A DNA stretch of 64,000 nt, from contig CAYZYG010000005.1 in assembly GCA_964481395.1 (NCBI GenBank), forward strand, positions 26,646 to 90,645, in the 5' to 3' direction. This document shows positions 17,146-25,235 of the stretch, in pieces. Made by a program: the position numbers and the translations under genes. Origin of the DNA: JBFMFH01 sp964481395 (GTDB lineage: Bacteria > Acidobacteriota > Vicinamibacteria > Vicinamibacterales > JAKQTR01). Position 1 is the stretch's first letter; each line of letters begins with the position of its first letter. Below the pieces are notes generated by a model. It saw only the letters and a program-made list of their open reading frames with translations. It did no database searches and had not been told where the DNA came from.

Positions 17146-18636
17146 TCACGCCGACAGCCGGACGGCCTCGGGCGCGCGCGCCACGAAGCGACCCCGTCCG
17201 GGTTGTCCGGTGACGCGCCCATCCTGCCACAGGACGGCCCCCCTGGAAAGCGTCACGTCGGGCCAACCCGTCACCCGCCAGCCCTCGAAAGGCGTGTAGT
17301 CCATGGCATCGTGCAGCCCGTCGCTGGTCACCGTCTCGACCCGATCGGGATTCCAGATGACGATGTCCGCGTCGCCGCCGACAGCGATCTCTCCCTTGCG
17401 CGGGGCCAGGCCGTAGATGCGCGCCGGGGCAGCCGCCGTCAGGTCGACGAACTGCTGGAGGGTCAGGCGGCCCTTCACCACGCCTTCCGAAAACAGCAGC
17501 GGCAGCCGGAGTTCCAGCCCGGGCATCCCGTTCGGGATCTTCGTGAAGGGCGCGTCTTCTCCGTGGACGAGCTTGCCGCGGGGATCGCGCAGACGATACG
17601 GCGCGTGATCCGAGGCCACGAGATCCAGGTGGCCGTCGGCCAGAGCCGCCCAAAGCGCGACCTGGTCGTCCGTCGACCGCAAAGGCGGGCTGCAGATGAA
17701 CTTCGCCATCTCGAAGCCAGGCTGATCCATGTCCGCCGCGGTGAGCAGCAGGTACTGCGGGCAGGTCTCTGCGAACACACGCGCCCCGCGCCCCCGCGCG
17801 GCGACGATCGGCGCGAGGGCCTCGCGGCACGACACGTGGACGATGAACACGGACGCGCCGACGGCTTCGGCGAGGGCGATCGCCCGCGCCGTCGCCTCGG
17901 CCTCGGCGAGCGCCGGACGCGAGACGGGATGATGCCTCGGCTCCGTCCGTCCCTCTCGAACCAGCCGCTCGGTCGCCCAGGCGATGAGGTCCGAGTTCTC
18001 GGCGTGCACCATGACCATGGCGCCGGCACCGGCCGCCGCTTCGAACACCGCCAGCATCTGGCGGTCGCTGAGTCGCAGCGCGTCGTAGGTCATGTAGACC
18101 TTGAGCGACGGACATCCCTCATCGATGAGCGCCCCCAGGTCCTCCGCGAATCCGGGAGCAGCCGGGTCGGACACGATGAGGTGGAACCCGTAGTCGACGA
18201 ACGCCCGGTCCCGCGCGCGGGCGTGATAGTCGCCGACGACGGCCCGCAGCGGCTGTCCGCGGTGCTGCGCGGCGAACGGGAGGACCGTCGTCGTCCCCCC
18301 GCAGGCCGCTGACACGCCGGCGGTGTAGAAGTCGTCGGCCGTCATCAGGCCGCTCGAAGACTTCTGGTCGATATGGCAGTGCGCGTCGATCCCCCCAGGC
18401 AGGACCAGGCGGCCGGTCGCGTCGATCGTCGCGCCAGCCGGCCCGAGATCCCCGCCGATCGCCGCGATGCGGCCGTCGCGAATGCCGACGTCCACCCGCC
18501 GTGATTCTGCTGACGTGACAACGGTTCCGTTGCGGATGACCACGTCGAACGGCAAGGAGCCTGGTTCCAGGCCCCGCTGCCCGGCTGGTCCAATCCCCAA
18601 TCCCCGATCCCCAGTCCCCGCGACCGTGTCACTCAT
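17146..18636 (-). CDS. Dihydropyrimidinase / D-hydantoinase family amidohydrolase
   Basis: 496 residues. Two-metal cyclic amidohydrolase motifs are present in order: GGIDAHCHID (His86, His88), SLKVYMTYD (Lys179, the carboxylated Lys candidate), MVHAEN (His211), FIVHVSC (His) and VASDHAPY (Asp). It opens cyclic amide rings of hydantoins or dihydropyrimidines. The catalytic domain begins at about residue 30 (FDVVIRNGTVV); the preceding 29 residues are encoded partly by a heptanucleotide repeat and are unlike the family. The ATG overlaps the stop of the DHDPS-like gene (ATGA), which supports this start. Neighbours suggest catabolism of a cyclic amide, but the substrate is unknown. Confidence 0.93.
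   Translation of the reverse strand: MSDTVAGTGDRGLGIGPAGQRGLEPGSLPFDVVIRNGTVVTSAESRRVDVGIRDGRIAAIGGDLGPAGATIDATGRLVLPGGIDAHCHIDQKSSSGLMTADDFYTAGVSAACGGTTTVLPFAAQHRGQPLRAVVGDYHARARDRAFVDYGFHLIVSDPAAPGFAEDLGALIDEGCPSLKVYMTYDALRLSDRQMLAVFEAAAGAGAMVMVHAENSDLIAWATERLVREGRTEPRHHPVSRPALAEAEATARAIALAEAVGASVFIVHVSCREALAPIVAARGRGARVFAETCPQYLLLTAADMDQPGFEMAKFICSPPLRSTDDQVALWAALADGHLDLVASDHAPYRLRDPRGKLVHGEDAPFTKIPNGMPGLELRLPLLFSEGVVKGRLTLQQFVDLTAAAPARIYGLAPRKGEIAVGGDADIVIWNPDRVETVTSDGLHDAMDYTPFEGWRVTGWPDVTLSRGAVLWQDGRVTGQPGRGRFVARAPEAVRLSA
18592..18619. repeat. Heptanucleotide tandem repeat inside the 5' end of the hydantoinase gene
   Basis: Units AATCCCC, AATCCCC, GATCCCC, AGTCCCC. On the coding (minus) strand they encode part of the atypical N-terminal extension of the hydantoinase (about residues 6-15, TGDRGLGIG). 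Confidence 0.88.
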
Positions 18637-19559
18637 GGCTGGACCTGCCGTTCCAGGCGCTGGATGAGAGCGTCCAGCTCCTCGACGTCGGCCGGGCGCA
18701 GTCGCGGGCCCGGCGCCCGTGCGGCGGAGCAGCGGATCGCGCCCCGCCGCCTGAGAATCTCCTTACGCACGGCGAGACCGAATCCGGGCTGCTGCTCGTA
18801 GATGACGAGCGGGAGGTAGGCGTCGAAGAGATCTTCGGCTGCGTCCGTCTCGCCGGTCCTGAATCGTTCGTACACCTGCACGAGCATGTCGGGAAAGGCG
18901 AATCCCGTCATCGCACCGTCGGCGCCACGGCGCAGGAACTGGGGGAAATAGAGTCCGCCGTTGCCAATGAGCACGCTGATCCGGCGCAGATGATCGCGCT
19001 CGGAATCGGCGCGGATGCGCGTCAGCTTGTCCAGCCCCGGGCAGTCCTCGAGCTTCAGCATCACCAGCGACCGCAGCGTCCTGACCATCTTCAGGAACAG
19101 GGTCGACGACAGAAACACGCCGGTCGTCGGTGGGTAGTCCTGGTAGATCACGGGCACGTCCGGCCCCAGCGCGTCGATGACGGCGCGATAGTAGTCGAAG
19201 ATCTGGTCGTCGGTGCGAAGGCCGGCCGGAGGCGCGACCAGTACCGCGGCCGCTCCGGCGTCCATGACGCGCTCGACCAGGGCCCGCATCGGCGAGAGGC
19301 CGCCGGCGCTGACCCCGACGACGACAGGCACGCGGCCGTCGATGCGGTGCAGCATCCGTGTGGAGAAGGCCACCGCTTCGTCGAGGCTGAGCTTCTGTGC
19401 CTCCCCCATCATGCCGAGCAGCGTCAGGCCGTGGACGCGGCACGACAGGTAGAAGTCCGCGAGGCGGTCGACGCTTTCCCAGTCGATCTCGCCGGTTTCG
19501 GTGAATGGTGTCGCCGAGATCGGATACACGCCGCGGGCCTGTTCGTCGAGTCTCGCCAT
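18633..19559 (-). CDS. Dihydrodipicolinate synthase/N-acetylneuraminate lyase family protein
   Basis: 308 residues of the class I aldolase type. It opens GVYPISATPFTETGEIDWESVDRLADFYL as in DapA-family lyases. GLTLLGMMGEAQKLSLDEA matches the GTTGE region, IYQDYPPTTGVFLS has the Tyr, and VMLKLEDCPGLDKL contains the Schiff-base Lys candidate. The altered loops (GMMGEA for GTTGEX, LED for EAT) argue against true DapA and for a catabolic lyase or dehydratase of a 2-oxo acid. Its stop overlaps the hydantoinase start by 4 nt, and the VOC gene ends 4 nt upstream, so the three are surely one transcript. Confidence 0.88.
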   Translation of the reverse strand: MARLDEQARGVYPISATPFTETGEIDWESVDRLADFYLSCRVHGLTLLGMMGEAQKLSLDEAVAFSTRMLHRIDGRVPVVVGVSAGGLSPMRALVERVMDAGAAAVLVAPPAGLRTDDQIFDYYRAVIDALGPDVPVIYQDYPPTTGVFLSSTLFLKMVRTLRSLVMLKLEDCPGLDKLTRIRADSERDHLRRISVLIGNGGLYFPQFLRRGADGAMTGFAFPDMLVQVYERFRTGETDAAEDLFDAYLPLVIYEQQPGFGLAVRKEILRRRGAIRCSAARAPGPRLRPADVEELDALIQRLERQVQP

Positions 19560-19563
19560 GGCG

Positions 19564-20070
19564 TCACCGCTTCAGCGCGTCAAGAAGTTTCGCGTTCTGC
19601 GGATGGTCGAGGAACCGCTCGAACTCCAGAAAGTAGCCTTCGGGATCGTATGCCACGAACCCGCGCGTGGGATGACGTGTCGCATCGCCAATCGGGCCGC
19701 GCATCTTGACGCCTTTCGACACGAGATAGTCGTACCACTGGTCGATCTGCTCCGTCACGAACGAGACTGTGACCGGCTTGGCCTGAGATGCCCGGTGCAG
19801 GCCCTGCGACTCGTCGACGAGACCGATGAACGACGTCGGAGAGACCTGGTAGATCTTCGCGAAGCCCTGATCGACGGTCAGGGCGAGCCCGATGATGTCC
19901 TCGTAGAACCGCTGCGCCGCCGGGATGTCCTTGTAGTAGAGGAAGATGATGTTGGCCTGAACGCCCAGCGCCGGAGGTCTGGACATGGACGGATCCTTTC
20001 CGCCACCCTGGGCGAGGACGCCCGCCGTGACGACGAACCCCACGAGAACGAGACAGCACGCAGATCGCAT
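19564..20070 (-). CDS. Exported VOC (glyoxalase/bleomycin-resistance fold) protein
   Basis: 168 residues. A signal peptide (1-20, ending VLA) is followed by a single VOC unit: ANIIFLYYKDIPAAQRFYEDIIGLALTVDQGFAKIYQV, a central VSFVTEQIDQWYDYLVSKGV helix and the closing RGFVAYDPEGYFLEFERF strand with the usual metal-site Glu. VOC proteins cover isomerases, dioxygenases and binding proteins; the activity is unknown. An exported VOC protein is uncommon. It is the first gene of the lyase-hydantoinase operon, so it may act on or bind the same compound. Confidence 0.85.
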   Translation of the reverse strand: MRSACCLVLVGFVVTAGVLAQGGGKDPSMSRPPALGVQANIIFLYYKDIPAAQRFYEDIIGLALTVDQGFAKIYQVSPTSFIGLVDESQGLHRASQAKPVTVSFVTEQIDQWYDYLVSKGVKMRGPIGDATRHPTRGFVAYDPEGYFLEFERFLDHPQNAKLLDALKR

Positions 20071-20090
20071 AAGTGGCTCCGAGGGTCAGG

Positions 20091-20111
20091 GCGCGCCCGT
20101 CACGGGCGCGC
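20091..20111. repeat. Perfect 9-bp inverted repeat with 3-nt loop
   Basis: GCGCGCCCG (20091-20099) and CGGGCGCGC (20103-20111) flank TCA. It lies upstream of the divergent VOC and S9 peptidase genes, with no T-run on either strand, so it may be an operator or a structural element rather than a terminator. Confidence 0.5.
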
Positions 20112-20227
20112 ACGCTGGCGCCAGTCTAGCAAACCCCGCGTGAGTCAGGCATCCGGTCGCGTCCGTTCGCCGGAACGTCTTGCGTCGGGCCGGGCTTCGG
20201 ACCCAGAATGCGCGCGGGAGGAACCCT

Positions 20228-22258
20228 ATGACCCGCTTGATCCGCTTCACGACGATCGCCCGGACCGCCTGGTGCCTGGGGCTGATCCTGTGCCTGGCCG
20301 TCCCGGTCCTGGCCCAGCCGGCTCCCCGCTTCCTCGACAAAGACACGTTCATGGATCTGGAGACCCTCAGCGGGCCGGCCATCTCTCCTGACGGGTCGCA
20401 GATCATCTTCTCGCGGGGCTGGACCGACAAGATGAAGGACCAGTCGCGCAGCAATCTCTGGATCGTCGACGCCGCCGGCACGCGCCTGCGGGAGGTGACG
20501 CGGGGCGACTGGCGTGACTCGGCCCCGGTCTGGTCACCGGACGGCACGAAGATCGCCTTCCTGTCGGACCGCGACGGGACGACGCAGATCCACGTGATGT
20601 TCATGGCCACCGGCGAACTGGCGCAGTTGACGCACGTCCAGCAGTCGCCGGGCGGACTGACCTGGTCTCCCGACGGCCGGCAGATCGCCTTCACGGCGTT
20701 CGTGCCCGACGAGGACCCGATCCTGCCGGTGCAGTTGCCCAGGCGGCCGCGTGGCGCCGAGTGGGCCAGGGGCGCCACCATCGTCGACCGTCTGACCTGG
20801 GCGCGGGACGGGCAGGGCCCGGTCGAGAAGGGCTACACCCACGTGTACGTGGTCGATGCGATCACCGGCGGCACACCGCGCCAGATCACCGACGGGAAGT
20901 ACAGCCACTCCGCGCCCGAGTGGTCGCCCGACGGCCGGACGCTCTACGTGTCGGGCATCCGCAAGCCCGACGCCGAATATCTCAACAACGACAGCGAGAT
21001 TTACGCCGTCAGTCTCGCATCCGGCGCGATCACTCCGCTCACCGAACGGAAGGGCCCCGACACCAATCCCACCGTCTCGCCCGACGGGAAGTGGATCGCC
21101 TACACCGGCTACGACGACCGCAACTACACCAGCCATCTGGCGAGCCTCTACCTGATGGATGCGGCCGGCGGCGCCAAGAAGGCGTGGGCCACCGGGCTCA
21201 ACAACTCGCCGTCGGACGTCACATGGGCTCGCGACGGCTCCGGGGTGTACTTCACGGTCGGCGAGATGGGATCGACGTCGATCTACTTCCAGCCCGTCAC
21301 CGGCGAGCGCCGGAAGCTCGGCGGCGGGACCCAGACGTTCAGCGGGCTGTCGATCTCGAGTGCCGGACAGATTGCCACCATCCGGTCCACGCCGCTCCAG
21401 CCCGGCCACCTCGTCACGTTCGACGCGGCGCACCCGACGGCGGCGAAGACGCTCGTCGACGTCAACGCGGATCTGCTGGAGGGCCGGGCCCTCGGCCAGG
21501 TCGAGGAGCTGTGGTTCGAATCGAAGGACGGCCTGAAAGTCCAGGGCTGGCTGGTCAAGCCGGTCGACTTCCAGCCCGGCAGGAAGTACCCGATGGTGCT
21601 CTGGATCCACGGGGGACCGTGGTCGATGTACGACGTGTCGTTCAACTGGAGCTACCAGAACTTCGCCGGCCTCGGCTACGCGGTGCTCTACACGAACCCG
21701 CGCGGCAGCACGGGCTACGGCCAGGACTTCGTGAACGGCATCCAGTTCTCCTACCCCGGCAAGGACTACGACGATTTGATGGCCGGCGTCGACGCGGCCA
21801 TTGCGAAGGGCTTCATCGACGAGAAGAACCTGTTCGTCTGCGGGGGATCGGGCGGCGGCGTCCTGACGGCCTGGATCGTCGGACACACGACCCGGTTTGC
21901 CGCGGCGGTGTCGATGCGGCCGGTGATCAACTGGCACTCCTTCGTCGGAACGACCGACGGGCCCTCCTGGTACCGGCAGTTTCAGAAGTTCCCGTGGGAG
22001 GACCCGATGGAGTACGCGGTCCGGTCGCCGCTGCACTACGTCGGCAACGTGACGACGCCGACCATGGTGATGACCGGCGAAGCCGATCTGCGGACGCCGA
22101 TGCGCCAGAGCGAGGAGTACTACCGGGCGCTGAAGATGCTCAAGAAGGACACGCTGCTGGTCCGCATGCCCGACGAGTTCCACGGGTGGCGCCGCCCCTC
22201 GCACCGCCTGCTCCAGCAGCTGTACCTGCTGGCGTGGTTCGAGAAGTACAAGCGGTAG
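20228..22258 (+). CDS. Exported S9-family serine peptidase (prolyl oligopeptidase / acylaminoacyl peptidase type)
   Basis: 676 residues: signal peptide (1-27, ending VLA), TolB-like beta-propeller (about 45-390; repeated ISPDGSQIIFS, WSPDGTKIAFLSD, VSPDGKWIAYTG), then an alpha/beta-hydrolase domain. The catalytic triad candidates are Ser541 in CGGSGGG, Asp620 in GEADLRTP and His652 in EFHGW. It cleaves short peptides in the periplasm. GGGAGGA lies 7 nt before the ATG, which decides the start. The next gene follows about 185 bp later. Confidence 0.95.
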   Translation: MTRLIRFTTIARTAWCLGLILCLAVPVLAQPAPRFLDKDTFMDLETLSGPAISPDGSQIIFSRGWTDKMKDQSRSNLWIVDAAGTRLREVTRGDWRDSAPVWSPDGTKIAFLSDRDGTTQIHVMFMATGELAQLTHVQQSPGGLTWSPDGRQIAFTAFVPDEDPILPVQLPRRPRGAEWARGATIVDRLTWARDGQGPVEKGYTHVYVVDAITGGTPRQITDGKYSHSAPEWSPDGRTLYVSGIRKPDAEYLNNDSEIYAVSLASGAITPLTERKGPDTNPTVSPDGKWIAYTGYDDRNYTSHLASLYLMDAAGGAKKAWATGLNNSPSDVTWARDGSGVYFTVGEMGSTSIYFQPVTGERRKLGGGTQTFSGLSISSAGQIATIRSTPLQPGHLVTFDAAHPTAAKTLVDVNADLLEGRALGQVEELWFESKDGLKVQGWLVKPVDFQPGRKYPMVLWIHGGPWSMYDVSFNWSYQNFAGLGYAVLYTNPRGSTGYGQDFVNGIQFSYPGKDYDDLMAGVDAAIAKGFIDEKNLFVCGGSGGGVLTAWIVGHTTRFAAAVSMRPVINWHSFVGTTDGPSWYRQFQKFPWEDPMEYAVRSPLHYVGNVTTPTMVMTGEADLRTPMRQSEEYYRALKMLKKDTLLVRMPDEFHGWRRPSHRLLQQLYLLAWFEKYKR

Positions 22259-22371
22259 ACGGAACCGCCGGCACCGCCCCCACGAGCACCCGCGCGACCG
22301 GGACGCCGCGGTCGATTCCGCGCCCGGATTCGCGGCTCGTGCGGTACCATGGTCCCAGAAGCGAGTCCAGA

Positions 22372-22393
22372 CCGCCCGGGTGGCGCCGGGCGG
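22372..22393. repeat. Inverted repeat (8-bp stem, 6-nt loop)
   Basis: CCGCCCGG and CCGGGCGG flank GTGGCG between the S9 peptidase and UPF0182 genes. No T-run follows. It may be a weak terminator of the peptidase gene or just a stable hairpin. Confidence 0.4.
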
Positions 22394-22443
22394 CCCGCAC
22401 CGCAGCGGAAGGCTCTCAGGCGTGCTTATCACCGGAGGCCCAT

Positions 22444-25161
22444 GTGAGGAAGATCGGTCGCGTTCAGCTGGCCATCCTGATCGTCATCGTCCTCGGGGGC
22501 GTGGTCTGGCCCTCGGCGGTCAGTCTGTACACCGACTGGCTCTGGTTCGTGGAAACCGGGTATCAGCAGGTCTTCACGACCAGCCTGCTGACGCGGCTCG
22601 GCCTCGGCGCGACGGTGGCCGTCCTGACGTTCCTGATGCTCTTCGTCAACCTCAGGATCGCGCTTCGCCGCTTCGTTGAACCGTACCTGGTTCTGGGCGT
22701 CTCGCCGGCGGACGGGTCGCCGGTCGTGCTGCCGCGCAGCGGCGTGGTGGGCATCGTCACGCTCGCGTCCGCGCTCGGCGCGCTGGCCGCTGGCGTGTAC
22801 GGGTCGAACCAGTGGCTCGACTGGCTGAAGTACACGCAGGCGGTGCCCTTCGGTTCGACGGACCCGATCCTCGGACACGACGCAGCGTTCTACGTGTTCA
22901 GCCTGCCATGGCTGACGTTCGTGCGCGGCCTGGCGCTCGCGGTGTTCGTGCTGACGGCGGCCGGGGCGGCGTTCGTCTACCTCCTGCCGGGCCGTGCGGC
23001 TGGCGGTCGGGCGAATCCGATGGCCGCGCTGAACGTCGGGCTCACGCACCTCTCCGTCCTTGCCGCCGGCATCCTGCTCCTGCTGGCCGCAGGCGCCTGG
23101 CTGGACCGGGCGACGCTGATGACCTCGCCGGCGGGCATCATCCAGGGCGCGACGTACGCCGACGTGTCCGCGGCGATGCCGGCCCTCCTGGTGCTGACCG
23201 TCGCCGCGGTGGCCGGAGCCCTCCTGGCGCTGGCGAACGTCGCCGTGAAGAAGATCTGGCCGCTCGCGGCGGCCCTGGGGCTGTACGCGCTGGTGGCCGT
23301 GGGCGGCAACGTCTATGCGGCTGCGATCCAGCGGCTGATCGTCGCCCCCAACGAGCAGGCCAGGGAGACGCCCTACCTCCTGCACAACATCGCCGCGACG
23401 CGCGAGGCTTTCGCACTCGATCAGGTCGAGGAGCGCGAACTGTCGGGCGACGCGATCCTCACGCGCGAGGACATCGATCGCAATGCGGCGACCCTGGCCA
23501 ACGTCCGGCTCTGGGACAAGCAGCCGCTTCTCGACACCTTCGGGCAGATCCAGGAGATCCGCACCTACTACGACTTCGTGTCCGTCGACAACGACCGCTA
23601 CGTCATCGACGGCCAGTACCGTCAGGTGATGCTCTCGGTCCGCGAGCTCAACACCGAGAGTCTGCCGTCTCGGACGTGGATCAACGAACGGCTCACGTTC
23701 ACGCACGGCTACGGCCTCACGCTGGGCCCCGTCAACGAGGTCACGCCAGAGGGCCTGCCGGTGCTGTTCATCAAGAACCTGCCCCCCGAGTCCTCGGTCG
23801 ATCTGCCGGTGGATGAGCCATCCGTCTATTTCGGCGAACTGTCGAGCGACCACGTCTTTGTCAGGACGCGCGCGGAGGAATTCCACTATCCGCGGGGCGA
23901 CGACAACGTCTTCAAGAGCTACGACGGGCAGGGCGGGGTGTCGATCGGATCGCTGTGGCGCAAGCTCCTGTTCGCAAGCCGGTTCCGCTCGTTCAAGATC
24001 CTCCTCAGCGACGACCTTACCGCCGAGAGCCGGGTGATTTTCCGCCGCCGGATCATGGACCGCGTGTCGGCCATCGCCCCGTTCCTCATCTTCGACCGCG
24101 ATCCGTACATGGTCATCGCCGACGGCCGGCTGTTCTGGATCATGGACGCCTACACGGTCACCGGACAGTACCCCTACTCCACGAGGACCGAGGGCGGGAT
24201 CAACTACATCCGAAACTCGGTGAAGGCCGTCATCGACGCGTACCACGGCACCACGACGTTCTATCTGGCCGATGCGGAGGACCCGATTGCCGCCACACTG
24301 TCGCGTGTCTTTCCCGGCCTCTTCAAGCCGCTGGGTGACCTGCCCGCCAGCCTCAAGCGGCACCTTCGCTATCCGGAAGGCATCTTCGCCCTGCAGAGTG
24401 CCATGTACGCGACGTACCACATGACGAACCCCGGGGTCTTCTACAACAAGGAGGACCAGTGGGAAGTCCCGGTGATCGGCGCCGGCGGCGCGGCGGCGCC
24501 CATGGAGCCGTACTACACCATCATGAAGCTGCCCGGCGAGCGGGATTCCGAGTTCATCCAGATGCTCCCGTTCACCCCGCGGCGCAAGGACAACCTGGCT
24601 GCGTGGATGGTCGCGCGCAGCGACGGCGACCACTACGGCAAGCTGCTCGTGTTCCAGTTCCCGAAACAGAAGGTCGTGTTCGGTCCACGGCAGGTCGTCG
24701 CACGCATCAGCCAGGATCAGGTGATCTCGCCGCAAGTCACGCTGTGGAACCAGCAGGGCTCGGAGGTGATCCAGGGAACGCTGCTGGTGATTCCGATCGA
24801 GGAGTCGCTCATCTACATCCGGCCCCTCTACCTGCGGGCGGCCGGAGGCAAGATCCCCGAACTCAAGCGGGTCATCGTCGCGTACCAGAACCAGATCGTG
24901 ATGGAGGAGACGCTCGAGCGGGCAATCGACCGGATCTTCCGGCCTGGAGCCAGGCCCGCCGCGCAGGCCCCGACCGCGACGGAGGCCACCGCCGGCCCCG
25001 CGGACACCAGCGCCCCAGAGGCATCCGCCGGCGATCTCGCCGAGCAGGCCCGGATCCACTTCGAACGGGCCATGAAGGCCCAGCGCGAGGGTGATTGGGC
25101 CACCTACGGCGACGAGATCGCCAAGGTCGGCGAGATTCTCAGCCGGATGGCGAGGAAGTAG
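22444..25161 (+). CDS. UPF0182 family large membrane protein
   Basis: 905 residues, the usual UPF0182 size. Seven hydrophobic helices lie in the first 320 residues (starting VQLAILIVIVLGGVVWPSAVSLYTDWLWFVETGYQQVF, whose DWLWF..GY is characteristic). A long soluble region follows with the conserved RLWDKQPLLDTFGQIQEIRTYYDF, VMLSVRELN, WINERLTFTHGYG and YSTRTEGGINYIRNSVKAVIDAY. Function of the family is unknown. The start is GTG at 22444: GGAGG lies 5-6 nt upstream, and the overlapping ATG at 22442 runs straight into TGA. Stands alone. Confidence 0.93.
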   Translation: MRKIGRVQLAILIVIVLGGVVWPSAVSLYTDWLWFVETGYQQVFTTSLLTRLGLGATVAVLTFLMLFVNLRIALRRFVEPYLVLGVSPADGSPVVLPRSGVVGIVTLASALGALAAGVYGSNQWLDWLKYTQAVPFGSTDPILGHDAAFYVFSLPWLTFVRGLALAVFVLTAAGAAFVYLLPGRAAGGRANPMAALNVGLTHLSVLAAGILLLLAAGAWLDRATLMTSPAGIIQGATYADVSAAMPALLVLTVAAVAGALLALANVAVKKIWPLAAALGLYALVAVGGNVYAAAIQRLIVAPNEQARETPYLLHNIAATREAFALDQVEERELSGDAILTREDIDRNAATLANVRLWDKQPLLDTFGQIQEIRTYYDFVSVDNDRYVIDGQYRQVMLSVRELNTESLPSRTWINERLTFTHGYGLTLGPVNEVTPEGLPVLFIKNLPPESSVDLPVDEPSVYFGELSSDHVFVRTRAEEFHYPRGDDNVFKSYDGQGGVSIGSLWRKLLFASRFRSFKILLSDDLTAESRVIFRRRIMDRVSAIAPFLIFDRDPYMVIADGRLFWIMDAYTVTGQYPYSTRTEGGINYIRNSVKAVIDAYHGTTTFYLADAEDPIAATLSRVFPGLFKPLGDLPASLKRHLRYPEGIFALQSAMYATYHMTNPGVFYNKEDQWEVPVIGAGGAAAPMEPYYTIMKLPGERDSEFIQMLPFTPRRKDNLAAWMVARSDGDHYGKLLVFQFPKQKVVFGPRQVVARISQDQVISPQVTLWNQQGSEVIQGTLLVIPIEESLIYIRPLYLRAAGGKIPELKRVIVAYQNQIVMEETLERAIDRIFRPGARPAAQAPTATEATAGPADTSAPEASAGDLAEQARIHFERAMKAQREGDWATYGDEIAKVGEILSRMARK

Positions 25162-25203
25162 GCACGGGCGTCACGGGGCTGGGGACGTCCATCCCTGGCC
25201 CCC

Positions 25204-25233
25204 GATCCCCCCGATCCCCGGTCCCCGGTCCCT
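25204..25233. repeat. Heptanucleotide tandem repeat, GATCCCC/GGTCCCC type
   Basis: Units GATCCCC, (CC), GATCCCC, GGTCCCC, GGTCCCT, ending 2 nt before the stop codon of the convergent DUF5916 gene (25236-25238). One 2-nt phase break is present. Confidence 0.85.
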
Positions 25234-25235
25234 GT

